The notes under the pieces were generated by a model. It saw only the letters and a list, made by a program, of their open reading frames with translations, was not told where the DNA came from and searched no databases. Made by a program: the position numbers and the translations under genes. From NCBI RefSeq assembly GCF_001021045.1, contig NZ_CP011545.1, positions 2,542,001-2,606,000 of the forward strand: DNA of 64,000 nucleotides, in the 5' to 3' direction. Shown here one piece after another: positions 1-7,895 of the stretch (the stretch's first letter is position 1; each line of letters begins with the position of its first letter). This stretch comes from Corynebacterium testudinoris (GTDB lineage Bacteria; Actinomycetota; Actinomycetes; Mycobacteriales; Mycobacteriaceae).

Positions 1-146
1 CCATCACCTTCGTCGACCTGGAGGAGATCCCCGGCGTCTTCCGCGAGCCGCTGCCGCGCATCAGCCTCGATTCTCTCCCCTCCGAGGGCGCGTGGCTGCA
101 GCCCTTCCGCCCACTGTCGGCGCTATTATCCAGCCGCAACCACTAA
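1..146 (+). CDS. 3' end of an upstream protein-coding gene (partial)
   Basis: An open frame enters from the left edge (codons in phase with position 3) and stops at TAA 144-146, giving about 47 C-terminal residues that end in LLSSRNH. The tail is acidic then proline/leucine rich and shows no motif I can assign. It lies 27 bp upstream of the mmpL gene on the same strand. In M. tuberculosis the gene beside mmpL3 is Rv0207c, so this could be its counterpart, but that is synteny-based inference only. Confidence 0.6.
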   Translation, partial: ITFVDLEEIPGVFREPLPRISLDSLPSEGAWLQPFRPLSALLSSRNH

Positions 147-173
147 GCCTCGTTCCCGGAAAGGAGGATTGCC

Positions 174-2510
174 GTGTTCCTCAAATGGGGTCACTTTTCC
201 TATCGACACCGCCGCATAGTCCCGGTGATCGTCATCGCCGCGATTCTGGCCATCTATGTCATCTTCGGCCTCCGCCTCGGCGAGCGCATGAGCCAGGAAG
301 GCTGGGACGACCCCGGTTCCTCCTCCACCGCCGCCGCCAAGATCGAGCTTGAGACATTTGGCCGGGACAATAACGGCGATGTCATCCTCCTCTACGAAAC
401 GGCAGAGGGATCGGGGCGCACCCTCAACGACCCGGCCACGTTTGGCGCCGTGGCCAGCCAGTTGGAGCAGCTCAAGGAGCAGTATCCGGGACAGATCGAC
501 AAGATCACCAGCTACTTCGATACCCGCAACTCCCAACTGATCACCGCTGATGGAACCAAGGCCTTCGCCGCTATTGGCCTCGTGGGTGATGGCGAACAAA
601 CCCTCAAGGACTTCCGCACCATCGAGGATTCACTCGTCTCCGAGCAGCTGCCGGAGGGGGTCACCGTCCAGGTCGCTGGCGCCACCGCCGTCGCCGACGC
701 CCTCGATGACGGCATGGCGGGTGACATCGTCCGCGCCGAAGTCGTGGCCCTGCCGGTGGTAGCCATCCTTTTGCTCGTGGTGTTCGGTTCCGTCATGGCG
801 GCCTTCATGCCCCTGCTCGTTGGCGTGTTGTCCATCGCCGGCTCGCTGGGCATCCTCTCCATCTTGGCTGGGGTTGCCCAGGTCAACGTGTTCGCCCAGT
901 CCGTGGTCACTCTCCTCGGGCTCGGCCTGGCCATCGACTACGGCCTGTTCATGGTCTCCCGCTTCCGGGAAGAGTTAGACAAGGGCGCTGATATAGAAAC
1001 GGCGGTGACCACCACGACCGCCACCGCGGGCAAGACGGTGGTGTTCTCCGCCCTCATGGTCGCCGTAGCACTCTCTGGCTTGTTGGTGTTCCCGCAGGCC
1101 TTCCTCAAGTCAGTGGCCTACGGCGCCATTTCCGCGGTCGGGCTCGCAGCCCTACTCTCGGTCACGGTCCTGCCCGCGGTGTTTGGCATGCTGGGCCGGA
1201 ACATCGACAAGCTGTCGGTCCGGCGCGCCAGCCGCAAGGCCCGCCGCCTTGAAGACACCATCTGGTTCCGCTTCCCGGCCTGGGCGATGCGCCACTCCAA
1301 GCTGGTCACCGTCGCCATCGTCGGCCTGCTCCTCGCGCTCACCCTGCCATTAGCAGGCGTGAAGTTCGGCGGCATCAACGAGACCTACCTGCCGCCCGAC
1401 CAGGTCACCCGCGTGGCCCAGGATGATTTCAACGAAAGCTTCCCCGCTTTCCGCACCGAGCCGATCAAACTAGTCGTGACCAACGCCAGCGAGCAGCAAC
1501 TCGTCGACATCTACCTGCAGACCCGCGAGATCACCGGCCTGTCCTCGCCGTTCACGCCGGACTCCGGCACGGTCGATGGCACCACGGTGCTCTCTGCAGG
1601 CATCGAGGATCGCTCACTCAACGGCGACGTCGTCGATCAGCTCCGCGCCATCACCATCCCCGACGGCGTCAACGCCTACATCGGCGGCACGCCAGCGATG
1701 GAGATCGAATCCATCGAGGCGCTCATGGAGAAGCTGCCCTGGATGGCGTTGTACATCATCGTGGCCACGTTCATTCTCATGGCGTTAGTCTTCGGCTCGC
1801 TCATCTTGCCCGCGAAGGCGATCATCATGACGATCCTGGGCCTGGGCGCGACGCTGGGAATCCTCACCGCGATGTTCGTCTACGGCGTCGGCTCCAGCCT
1901 GCTCAACTTCACCCCAGGCCCGCTCATGTCGCCGGTGCTGGTCCTCATCGTCGCGATCGTCTACGGCCTATCCACGGACTACGAGGTCTTCCTCGTCTCC
2001 CGCATGGTCGAAGCCCGCGACAGAGGCGACAGCACCGACGACGCCATCAAATACGGCACCGCGCACACAGGCTCCATCATCACCGCGGCGGCGCTCATCA
2101 TGATCGTCGTGGCCGGCGCGTTCGGCTTCTCCGAGATCGTCATGATGAAGTACATCGCCTTCGGCATGATCGCCGCCCTCGCGCTCGATGCGACGATCAT
2201 CCGCATGATGTTGGTCCCCGCCGTCATGCACCTGCTGCGGGAAGACAACTGGTGGGCGCCCGGCTTCATCAAGAAGGCGTACGCCAAGCTGGGACATGGT
2301 GCGACGGTGACCCCCGCGGTCGTCGATAAGCCTTTTCAGGCGCCGTCGGCGCAGGACACCGCCGAACTCTCCATCCACGATGCTGTCATCGTCGACGAGC
2401 AAGAAGCCGTGCGCGGCGGCCGCACCACCCGTCAAGACGACGAGCTAGTCCCCTTCGCTGAGCTGCTCCGACGCCTTCAAGAGGACGAGCAGCGTCAGCT
2501 GGAACAATAA
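174..2510 (+). CDS. cmpL1: MmpL/RND-family trehalose monomycolate exporter (MmpL3/CmpL1 type)
   Basis: This 778-aa inner-membrane RND transporter probably flips or exports trehalose monomycolate for mycomembrane assembly. There is one N-terminal membrane segment (about residues 15-35), a first periplasmic loop, a bundle of membrane segments from about 190 to 340, a second loop, a second bundle from about 520 to 680, and an acidic cytosolic tail. The two Asp-Tyr pairs that relay protons in MmpL3 are present: D255-Y256 (AIDYGLFMVSRF) and D602-Y603 (STDYEVFLVSRM). The GTG start is chosen because AAGGAGG lies at 161-167. Its TAA overlaps the next ATG by one base, so translation is probably coupled. 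C. glutamicum has several CmpL paralogues; the position next to the mycolate synthesis genes favours CmpL1. Confidence 0.9.
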   Translation: MFLKWGHFSYRHRRIVPVIVIAAILAIYVIFGLRLGERMSQEGWDDPGSSSTAAAKIELETFGRDNNGDVILLYETAEGSGRTLNDPATFGAVASQLEQLKEQYPGQIDKITSYFDTRNSQLITADGTKAFAAIGLVGDGEQTLKDFRTIEDSLVSEQLPEGVTVQVAGATAVADALDDGMAGDIVRAEVVALPVVAILLLVVFGSVMAAFMPLLVGVLSIAGSLGILSILAGVAQVNVFAQSVVTLLGLGLAIDYGLFMVSRFREELDKGADIETAVTTTTATAGKTVVFSALMVAVALSGLLVFPQAFLKSVAYGAISAVGLAALLSVTVLPAVFGMLGRNIDKLSVRRASRKARRLEDTIWFRFPAWAMRHSKLVTVAIVGLLLALTLPLAGVKFGGINETYLPPDQVTRVAQDDFNESFPAFRTEPIKLVVTNASEQQLVDIYLQTREITGLSSPFTPDSGTVDGTTVLSAGIEDRSLNGDVVDQLRAITIPDGVNAYIGGTPAMEIESIEALMEKLPWMALYIIVATFILMALVFGSLILPAKAIIMTILGLGATLGILTAMFVYGVGSSLLNFTPGPLMSPVLVLIVAIVYGLSTDYEVFLVSRMVEARDRGDSTDDAIKYGTAHTGSIITAAALIMIVVAGAFGFSEIVMMKYIAFGMIAALALDATIIRMMLVPAVMHLLREDNWWAPGFIKKAYAKLGHGATVTPAVVDKPFQAPSAQDTAELSIHDAVIVDEQEAVRGGRTTRQDDELVPFAELLRRLQEDEQRQLEQ

Positions 2511-3553
2511 TGGAGTTCCTGAAGAAGGCTGCGGCCAACCAGTGGGTGAGGTGGGTCGCGCCGCTCGCCGTCCTCGTGGTGCTGGCCGTCATCTTCCGCG
2601 ACCAATTCCCCTTCTTCGGGGAAGGTGTCCGCAGGCTTAGCGACGCCCACGTACCCGGCATCATCCTCGCCGTCACCGCCGCCTTCGCGTCCCTGTTTGC
2701 CATGGCCGAAGTCATGCGCCTCCTCATGCGCGCCGGCGGAACCGCCGTCCGCCTACGCGAAGCCACCGCCGTGACCATGGCCTCCAACTCGTGGTCAACG
2801 ACCCTGCCCGGAGGCCCGGCGTTTTCCGCCTTCTTCACCTACCAAGTCCAACGCGGCTGGGGCGCCTCCCCCGTACTCTGCGGCTGGTTCTTCGTCCTGT
2901 CCTCGGCGATTTCCACCATGTGGCTCGTCCTCATCGGCGCCTGCGGAGTGTTCTTCCTCGGCGCGAAAATCAGCATCTGGTCCCTCGTCGGATCGCTCAT
3001 CGCCATGGTCGCGTTGTCCTGGGCCGTCTACTGGGCCGCCAACAACCCCCGCCACCTCGAACACTGGGCTAGGTCATGGATGCCTCCCATCAACCGCCTG
3101 CTCCGCCGCGAAGAAACCGCCGGCATCGAATCGGTAGTCAAACACATCCACCAACTCGACACCGTTCACCTGAACAAACGAAGCTTTGCCGCCGCCGCCT
3201 TCTGGTCCCTAGCCAACCGGCTTCTCGACGCCGTCGTCCTCTGGGCCAGCATCTGGGCCATCACCGACGCCGCCCCCTGGCTGGAGAAAACCCCCGACCA
3301 CACCACCATCATGGGCGTCCTCCTCGCCTACACCACCGCCAAAATCGCCGGCTCCGCCCAGGTCACCCCAGGCGGACTCGGCACAGTGGAAGCCACCATC
3401 CTGGCCACCCTCGTCGCCTCCGGCATGACAGCTGTCGACGCCACCGGAGCCGCCCTCATCTACCGGCTCATCTCCTTCGCCTTGGTCACCGTCATCGGCT
3501 GGATCATCTACTTCGCCCACTACGCACGTCGCGGTCTGCCTACTTCCGAATAG
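2510..3553 (+). CDS. YbhN/UPF0104 (lysylphosphatidylglycerol-synthase-type) integral membrane protein
   Basis: A 347-aa polytopic protein with about eight hydrophobic segments (first near residues 15-28). It has the family features of a TTLPGGPAFSAFF region near residue 95 and a C-terminal QVTPGGLGTVEA segment near residue 285. These match the flippase-like transmembrane domain of the UPF0104/LPG-synthase family; the catalytic GNAT-like domain of MprF is absent, so aminoacyl-lipid synthesis is not implied. Its start codon overlaps the stop of the exporter (TAATG), so the two probably work together in envelope lipid handling. The substrate cannot be read from the sequence. Confidence 0.8.
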   Translation: MEFLKKAAANQWVRWVAPLAVLVVLAVIFRDQFPFFGEGVRRLSDAHVPGIILAVTAAFASLFAMAEVMRLLMRAGGTAVRLREATAVTMASNSWSTTLPGGPAFSAFFTYQVQRGWGASPVLCGWFFVLSSAISTMWLVLIGACGVFFLGAKISIWSLVGSLIAMVALSWAVYWAANNPRHLEHWARSWMPPINRLLRREETAGIESVVKHIHQLDTVHLNKRSFAAAAFWSLANRLLDAVVLWASIWAITDAAPWLEKTPDHTTIMGVLLAYTTAKIAGSAQVTPGGLGTVEATILATLVASGMTAVDATGAALIYRLISFALVTVIGWIIYFAHYARRGLPTSE

Positions 3554-3563
3554 GCTGGGCGCC

Positions 3564-4223
3564 ATGTTCAACCTCCCCGGGACCCTCCTCGAGGCCATCC
3601 CCGAACACCTCTCCCGTTACCTCCCCGGGGAACCGACCGTGTGGCACGAAATAGTGCCCAATGGCTTGCGCATCGACGTCTACTGCTGGGCACCGACGCC
3701 CGAGCGTCCCCTGTGGACCCTGGTCACCTGCGGGATGTCCTTGCACCAGATGAACGTTCCTCGGAGCCTGAAAAATCTCGACCGGGCAGAGCTCATGATC
3801 ACCCTCCCCGCGGACTGGACACCCCTCATCCAATCGCGGGACGTGCCCGACGAGGAAGAGCAGCGGAATAGCTGGCCCTTCCAGCAACTAAAATTCACCG
3901 CCGTTGTCCCCTACCTCATGGACACGTGGTTGGGGTACGGATCCACCCTGCAAGCTGGCGAAACGATCGATGAAACCTACGAAGGCTCCGAATTCTCCGG
4001 CCTGATCCTCGGCGGGCCAACATCCGTGGAAAACACCGGAATCTTCGAGCTCGAAGTCGGCGGAGTGACCGTGCAATTCTGGGGGCTGTACTTCCTCTAC
4101 CCCCAAGAAACGGCCTTCCACCTAGAGCACAGCCCCGAAGAACTACTAGAGCGTCTCGACGCCGCCGGCATCCACGAGGGCGTGTTCCCCCACCGTCCCA
4201 GCGTGGTCTCACCACAGGGATAA
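3564..4223 (+). CDS. Suppressor-of-fused (SUFU)-domain protein
   Basis: A 219-aa soluble protein resembling bacterial SUFU-domain proteins: a conserved core TLVTCGMSLHQMNVP near residues 52-66, then ELMITLPADW near 74-83, and a C-terminal FWGLYFLYPQETAFHLEH segment. There is no signal peptide or membrane segment. Bacterial SUFU proteins are often tied to polymorphic-toxin immunity, but no toxin gene is adjacent here, so the role is unknown. It starts 10 bp after the preceding membrane-protein gene and is probably co-transcribed with it. Confidence 0.75.
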   Translation: MFNLPGTLLEAIPEHLSRYLPGEPTVWHEIVPNGLRIDVYCWAPTPERPLWTLVTCGMSLHQMNVPRSLKNLDRAELMITLPADWTPLIQSRDVPDEEEQRNSWPFQQLKFTAVVPYLMDTWLGYGSTLQAGETIDETYEGSEFSGLILGGPTSVENTGIFELEVGGVTVQFWGLYFLYPQETAFHLEHSPEELLERLDAAGIHEGVFPHRPSVVSPQG

Positions 4224-4269
4224 AGTGGCGGTAGAAGAACTCCCCTTAACCATATAACTGGAGAACCTT

Positions 4270-4647
4270 GTGTCCCCCTCTCGTGTCCTCATCGCAGACG
4301 CCGTCGCCATCCTCGCGTTTGCAATTTTCGCCCGCCTAGCCCACAACACCCCAGATGCCCCCTTCACCGTTCTCACCGTGCTGGGGACCTTCTGGCCTTT
4401 CCTCCTCGGCGGAATAGCTGGTCACGCGATATGCCTCGGGTTAAAGAAGCCCGCTTTCCCGGTCGTCCCGGGCGGGATCATCGTGTGGCTCTCCACTGCC
4501 GTCGCCGGCCTGGGTATCTGGGCTCTGCGCCACGGCGAGATGCCGCACTGGTCCTTCATCATCGTCGCCACCGTGATGTCCGGCCTGCTCCTTCTCGGTT
4601 GGCGGATAGCTGTTCGCCTTCTTCCGGGCATGCGCGCTAGACAATAG
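4270..4647 (+). CDS. DUF3054 family small membrane protein
   Basis: A 125-aa very hydrophobic protein with four predicted membrane segments (about residues 6-22, 32-55, 64-83 and 92-112) and conserved motifs GTFWPFLLGGIAGHA and VVPGGIIVWLSTAV that fit the actinobacterial DUF3054 family. The start is GTG 4270, with a purine-rich GGAGAA just upstream. It is the last gene of the mmpL-linked plus-strand group; the role is unknown. Confidence 0.75.
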   Translation: MSPSRVLIADAVAILAFAIFARLAHNTPDAPFTVLTVLGTFWPFLLGGIAGHAICLGLKKPAFPVVPGGIIVWLSTAVAGLGIWALRHGEMPHWSFIIVATVMSGLLLLGWRIAVRLLPGMRARQ

Positions 4648-4721
4648 CTCCAGTTCGCGCTACTTACGTGAGCCGTTAGCTGAAGAAAGTCGGCTCTCCC
4701 TCTTGCGGGGTTCGCTGGTCT

Positions 4722-4743
4722 GTTCTAACATTGGTGTTAGAAC
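4722..4743. promoter_or_regulatory. Perfect 9-4-9 palindrome upstream of the HNH nuclease gene (candidate operator)
   Basis: GTTCTAACA (4722-4730) and TGTTAGAAC (4735-4743) are exact reverse complements around TTGG, 34 bp before the GTG of the HNH gene. The arms resemble the corynebacterial SOS box half-site TCGAACA with one change, but the spacer is 4 nt rather than 2. A divergent LexA site is possible (several mycobacterial 13E12-family genes are LexA-controlled), as is a dedicated repressor. Confidence 0.6.
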
Positions 4744-4776
4744 ACGCAAGCGACACCACAAGGGGGGTGAGCACCC

Positions 4777-6078
4777 GTGACCACCACCACCGACACCTAC
4801 CACTCACCCATAGAAGCAGCACTCCAACGCTACTTAGACCGCCTGAAGTACTACTACACCGTCAGCTCACCCCACGACCCCATCGCCCGCCAGGGAACAC
4901 AACTACGACGAGACGACCACCACCTCTGGCAATCCATCCTCCCCGATAGCAACGACGACATCGACCTCGTCCTTGCTCGACTGCGCCGGTCATTAGGCCG
5001 CGGCGATGGCTACCTCATGTCCGCGATCAGCGCCCACCAACGATTGCAGGAACTGCCCGCCCTCAAGGAGATCCAGGAACACTACTACCACCTCGATCTC
5101 CTCCGCCTAAAAGCCATCGACAGTGTCTTATGCAAAGCAGACACCACCATCGACAAACACCTCGACCTCATCGACACCGAACTCGCAGAATTCCTCACCC
5201 CCACCCGCACCAACCAAGCCCTCCCCACCGTAGGGGCCATCAAAAAACGCCTCAACGCGATCATCATCATGCTCGATGAGTCCATCTCCGCCGACGATCC
5301 TGCCCCAGCCCCGGCCGATAGCCTCTCCATCTCTTTCACCGACGGTAGAGGAATGATCAGAGCTGATGTTGATGACCTCACCGCCCACGAGATTGACCAA
5401 CGAGTCCGCAACTACGCCACCACCCACGGGGTCAGTCAGGCCCAAGCACTAGTAGCACTGATCAAAGGAGACGGCACTACCACCGTCACGATCAATCTCT
5501 ACCAAGCCTGTGACATCCCGAACGCTCCTGCGTGGGTCAGCGGACTAGGATTCCTGCCCCGCTCTAAAACCCAACACCTCCTGAACCAAGCGGACAGTCA
5601 GGTTGATATGGATGCGATCGGGACGAAAGTCTCCTCGGCGTATGCCACCCCCGCTGATATCCGCTCCCTCGTGGTTGGTTTGGATGGGACCTGTGCGATG
5701 GGTGGGTGTGATGGCCCAGCCCATAAAGCACAGATGGATCACCGGATTAATCACGCTGATGGTGGGCCCACGACAGCAGCCAACCTCGCAGCATTGTGTG
5801 TCAGGCATCATGCGATGAAAACGGATCGTCGGGTCTTCTACGTCATGGACCCCATCACGAGGCGGAAGTATTTCCTGTTTGCTGATGGCACGTGGACCGA
5901 GTCAGAAGGAGACGGCCCGCTAGCTGCCAGTCAGCGCCGGTGGATGCAGACCGTGTCCCAGCGGATAGCCAAACGTAGGGCGAGGATCAGGTCGCAGTCC
6001 CAAGCCCAAAAACGCGAAGAGCTCGAGCGGGAAGGACCACCACCGCCCCCGCCAGAACCAGAACCACCACCGTTCTAG
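4777..6078 (+). CDS. DUF222/13E12-like HNH endonuclease
   Basis: A 433-aa protein with an N-terminal DUF222-like helical region (about residues 1-240) and a C-terminal HNH nuclease module. The module reads CAMGGC at about 306-311, then MDHRINHADGG near 320 and LCVRHHAMKT near 340, giving the Cys pairs and His-Asn/His residues of a zinc-containing HNH fold. The tail is proline/glutamate rich. GTG 4777 is used, preceded by an AAGGGGGG purine run. Such genes are common in corynebacterial and mycobacterial genomes and behave as selfish, SOS-linked elements. This copy sits between the mmpL group and the porin-like/mycolate operon, bounded by a palindrome upstream and a strong hairpin downstream. 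Confidence 0.88.
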   Translation: MTTTTDTYHSPIEAALQRYLDRLKYYYTVSSPHDPIARQGTQLRRDDHHLWQSILPDSNDDIDLVLARLRRSLGRGDGYLMSAISAHQRLQELPALKEIQEHYYHLDLLRLKAIDSVLCKADTTIDKHLDLIDTELAEFLTPTRTNQALPTVGAIKKRLNAIIIMLDESISADDPAPAPADSLSISFTDGRGMIRADVDDLTAHEIDQRVRNYATTHGVSQAQALVALIKGDGTTTVTINLYQACDIPNAPAWVSGLGFLPRSKTQHLLNQADSQVDMDAIGTKVSSAYATPADIRSLVVGLDGTCAMGGCDGPAHKAQMDHRINHADGGPTTAANLAALCVRHHAMKTDRRVFYVMDPITRRKYFLFADGTWTESEGDGPLAASQRRWMQTVSQRIAKRRARIRSQSQAQKREELEREGPPPPPPEPEPPPF

Positions 6079-6095
6079 CTGGCCTCTCGAATCAC

Positions 6096-6138
6096 TAAAG
6101 CCGCCACTCCCCGACCGCGGGGGTGTGTGGCGGCTTTA
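6096..6138. terminator. Strong bidirectional hairpin between convergent genes
   Basis: TAAAGCCGCCAC (6096-6107) pairs perfectly with GTGGCGGCTTTA (6127-6138); the loop contains a further CCCCG/CGGGG stem. It lies between the convergent HNH gene and the small minus-strand peptide gene and can terminate both, with TTTA on one side and TTTAG on the other. Confidence 0.8.
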
Positions 6139-6155
6139 CCTCACTCCAAGAGCTG

Positions 6156-6239
6156 TTACTTGGCGCCCATGATCTGGTTGATGATCATGTAGATGTAGTT
6201 GAGGATGTCACCGGACAGATCAAGAATGCTGCTGAACAT
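6156..6239 (-). CDS. 27-aa PorA-like small mycomembrane channel peptide (candidate)
   Basis: This reading frame runs ATG 6239 to TAA 6156 and encodes 27 residues beginning MFSSILDLSGDILNY and ending NQIMGAK. It has AGGAG 8-12 nt upstream of the ATG and a terminator hairpin 18 bp after the stop. Corynebacterial PorA/PorH-type porins are tiny (about 40-57 aa), lack signal peptides, form one amphipathic helix, and are O-mycoloylated on Ser. This peptide is amphipathic, leaderless and has Ser3, Ser4 and Ser9 as possible acceptor residues. It lies directly downstream of accD3-pks13, whose products make the mycolate used for such modification. It is shorter than known members, so identity as a porin is inference; that it is a real gene is better supported. 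Confidence 0.65.
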   Translation of the reverse strand: MFSSILDLSGDILNYIYMIINQIMGAK

Positions 6240-6295
6240 AGGTTTTAACTCCTAGAGACTATTTGAGGCTTGTACATGAACTACATCGTGCGGAG

Positions 6296-6308
6296 GTTAT
6301 CAGTTCGT
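6296..6308 (-). promoter_or_regulatory. 13-mer upstream of the porin-like gene, repeated upstream of cmt2
   Basis: GTTATCAGTTCGT occurs here, 57-69 nt upstream of the porin-like ATG, and again at 19775-19787, 163-175 nt upstream of the cmt2 ATG, in the same orientation relative to both minus-strand genes. Both genes encode cell-envelope proteins. It may be a shared activator or repressor site; two copies are weak evidence. Confidence 0.3.
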
Positions 6309-6319
6309 TACACAACGGG

Positions 6320-7870
6320 TTACATGGGCATGATGTTGTGCTTCTTCGGCAGGTCGTGTTCGTCCTTGGTGGACAGCTGCCGCAGAGCTCGGCGCAGGGC
6401 CAGGCGCGTTTCGGACGGCTGAATCATCGCGTCAATGTAACCACGCTCGGCGGCGACATAAGGGCTGGTCATGTTCTCGTCGTAGAAGTCCATGAAGACC
6501 TTCTTCAAGTAGTCGCGCTGCTCGGGAGGAGCGGCGGCGAGCTGTTTGCCTTGGATCATGACGACGGCGGCGGCGGAACCCATGACAGCGATCTGCGCGG
6601 TCGGCCACGCGAGGTTGATGTCACCGGAGAGGTTTTTAGACCCCATGACGGCATAGGCACCGCCGTAGGCCTTGCGGACGATGAGGGTAACCTTCGGCAC
6701 GGTCGATTCGACGAGGGCGAAGGCGAGCTTGGCTCCGCGGTGAATGAGCCCGGCCTTTTCCTGCTCCACGCCGGGCAGGTAGCCGGGAGTGTCCACAACG
6801 AAGACCAACGGAATGTTGTACGCGTCGCAGATGCGGACGAAGCGGGCACCCTTGTCGGCGGCGTCGGCGTCGATGCACCCGGCGAAGTGCATGGGATTGT
6901 TGGCGATGAAGCCGACCGCGCGGCCGTCGATACGCCCGAAAGCGGTGATGAGGTTGGGGGCGTAGTTGGCCTGGATCTCCACCAGGTTATCGTCGTCGCC
7001 GAGGTGTCCGAGGAGGTCGAGCATGTCGTAGCCGGCGTTGGAATCGTCGGGCATGAACAGGTCGAGCTCGGGCGCTTGGGCAACGTCGTCGTCGGTGGGG
7101 GCCGCGAAGACCGGGGCGGCATCGAAGCACGAGGTCGGCAGGTGGTCGAGGAGGTCGCGGACGAAGTCGAAGGCCTCGTCTTCACTATCGACAACCGCGG
7201 AAATGTTTCCGTTGAGTTCCTGCTGGCGGGCGCCACCGAGTTCGGCTGAGGTGATGTCCTCGCCGGTGACTTCGCGGATGACGGCGGGGCCGGTGACGTA
7301 CATTTCGGTTTCGCCGTCGACGGCGATGACGAAGTCGGTAGTGACAGGCGCGTAGACGGCGCCGCCGGCGGACTTACCCAGCATGATGGAGATCTGTGGG
7401 CTGCGGCCCGATAGGGGCATCTGGCGGCGGGAGATTTCGGAGTACATCGCCAACGAGGTCACGGCGTCTTGGATGCGGGCGCCGCCGGAGTCTTGGATGC
7501 CGATGACCGGGCAGCCGATCTTGATGGCCATGTCCATGACTTCGACAACCTTGCGGCCGAAGGCCACGCCGACGGAGCCGCCGTAGACAGTTTTGTCGTG
7601 GGCGTAGATGGCGACGGGGCGGCCGTCGATCATGCCGTAGCCGGTGACGACACCGTCGGAGTAGATCGCGTCGGGGTCGCCGGGTGTTTTGGCTAGGGCG
7701 CCGACCTCAACGAAGCTGCCTTCGTCGAGGAGCGCGTTGATGCGTTGCCGTGGGGTCGTTCGACCCGCGGCATCGCGCTTTTCCCGGGCACGTTCGCTGC
7801 CCGGGTCTTGGGCTTTGTCGAGCCGGGCGCGAAGGTCGGCGAGCTTAGTCGCCGTGGAGTTCTCAGTCAC
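6320..7870 (-). CDS. accD3: Acyl-CoA carboxylase beta (carboxyltransferase) subunit AccD3
   Basis: A 516-aa biotin-dependent carboxyltransferase, homologous to propionyl-CoA carboxylase beta chains. Two crotonase-like halves are visible. The glycine-rich oxyanion-hole motifs are in the N half (QDSGGARIQDAV, about residue 128) and the C half (RKAYGGAYAVMGSKN, about 400). With a separately encoded alpha subunit it carboxylates the long acyl-CoA that becomes the alpha branch of mycolic acid. It is the last large gene of the fadD32-pks13-accD3 cluster, 25 bp after pks13, corresponding to C. glutamicum accD3 and M. tuberculosis accD4. The C-terminal HNIMPM end is typical of the family. Confidence 0.95.
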   Translation of the reverse strand: MTENSTATKLADLRARLDKAQDPGSERAREKRDAAGRTTPRQRINALLDEGSFVEVGALAKTPGDPDAIYSDGVVTGYGMIDGRPVAIYAHDKTVYGGSVGVAFGRKVVEVMDMAIKIGCPVIGIQDSGGARIQDAVTSLAMYSEISRRQMPLSGRSPQISIMLGKSAGGAVYAPVTTDFVIAVDGETEMYVTGPAVIREVTGEDITSAELGGARQQELNGNISAVVDSEDEAFDFVRDLLDHLPTSCFDAAPVFAAPTDDDVAQAPELDLFMPDDSNAGYDMLDLLGHLGDDDNLVEIQANYAPNLITAFGRIDGRAVGFIANNPMHFAGCIDADAADKGARFVRICDAYNIPLVFVVDTPGYLPGVEQEKAGLIHRGAKLAFALVESTVPKVTLIVRKAYGGAYAVMGSKNLSGDINLAWPTAQIAVMGSAAAVVMIQGKQLAAAPPEQRDYLKKVFMDFYDENMTSPYVAAERGYIDAMIQPSETRLALRRALRQLSTKDEHDLPKKHNIMPM

Positions 7871-7895
7871 TGATCACCACTCGCTTTATCGTTCG

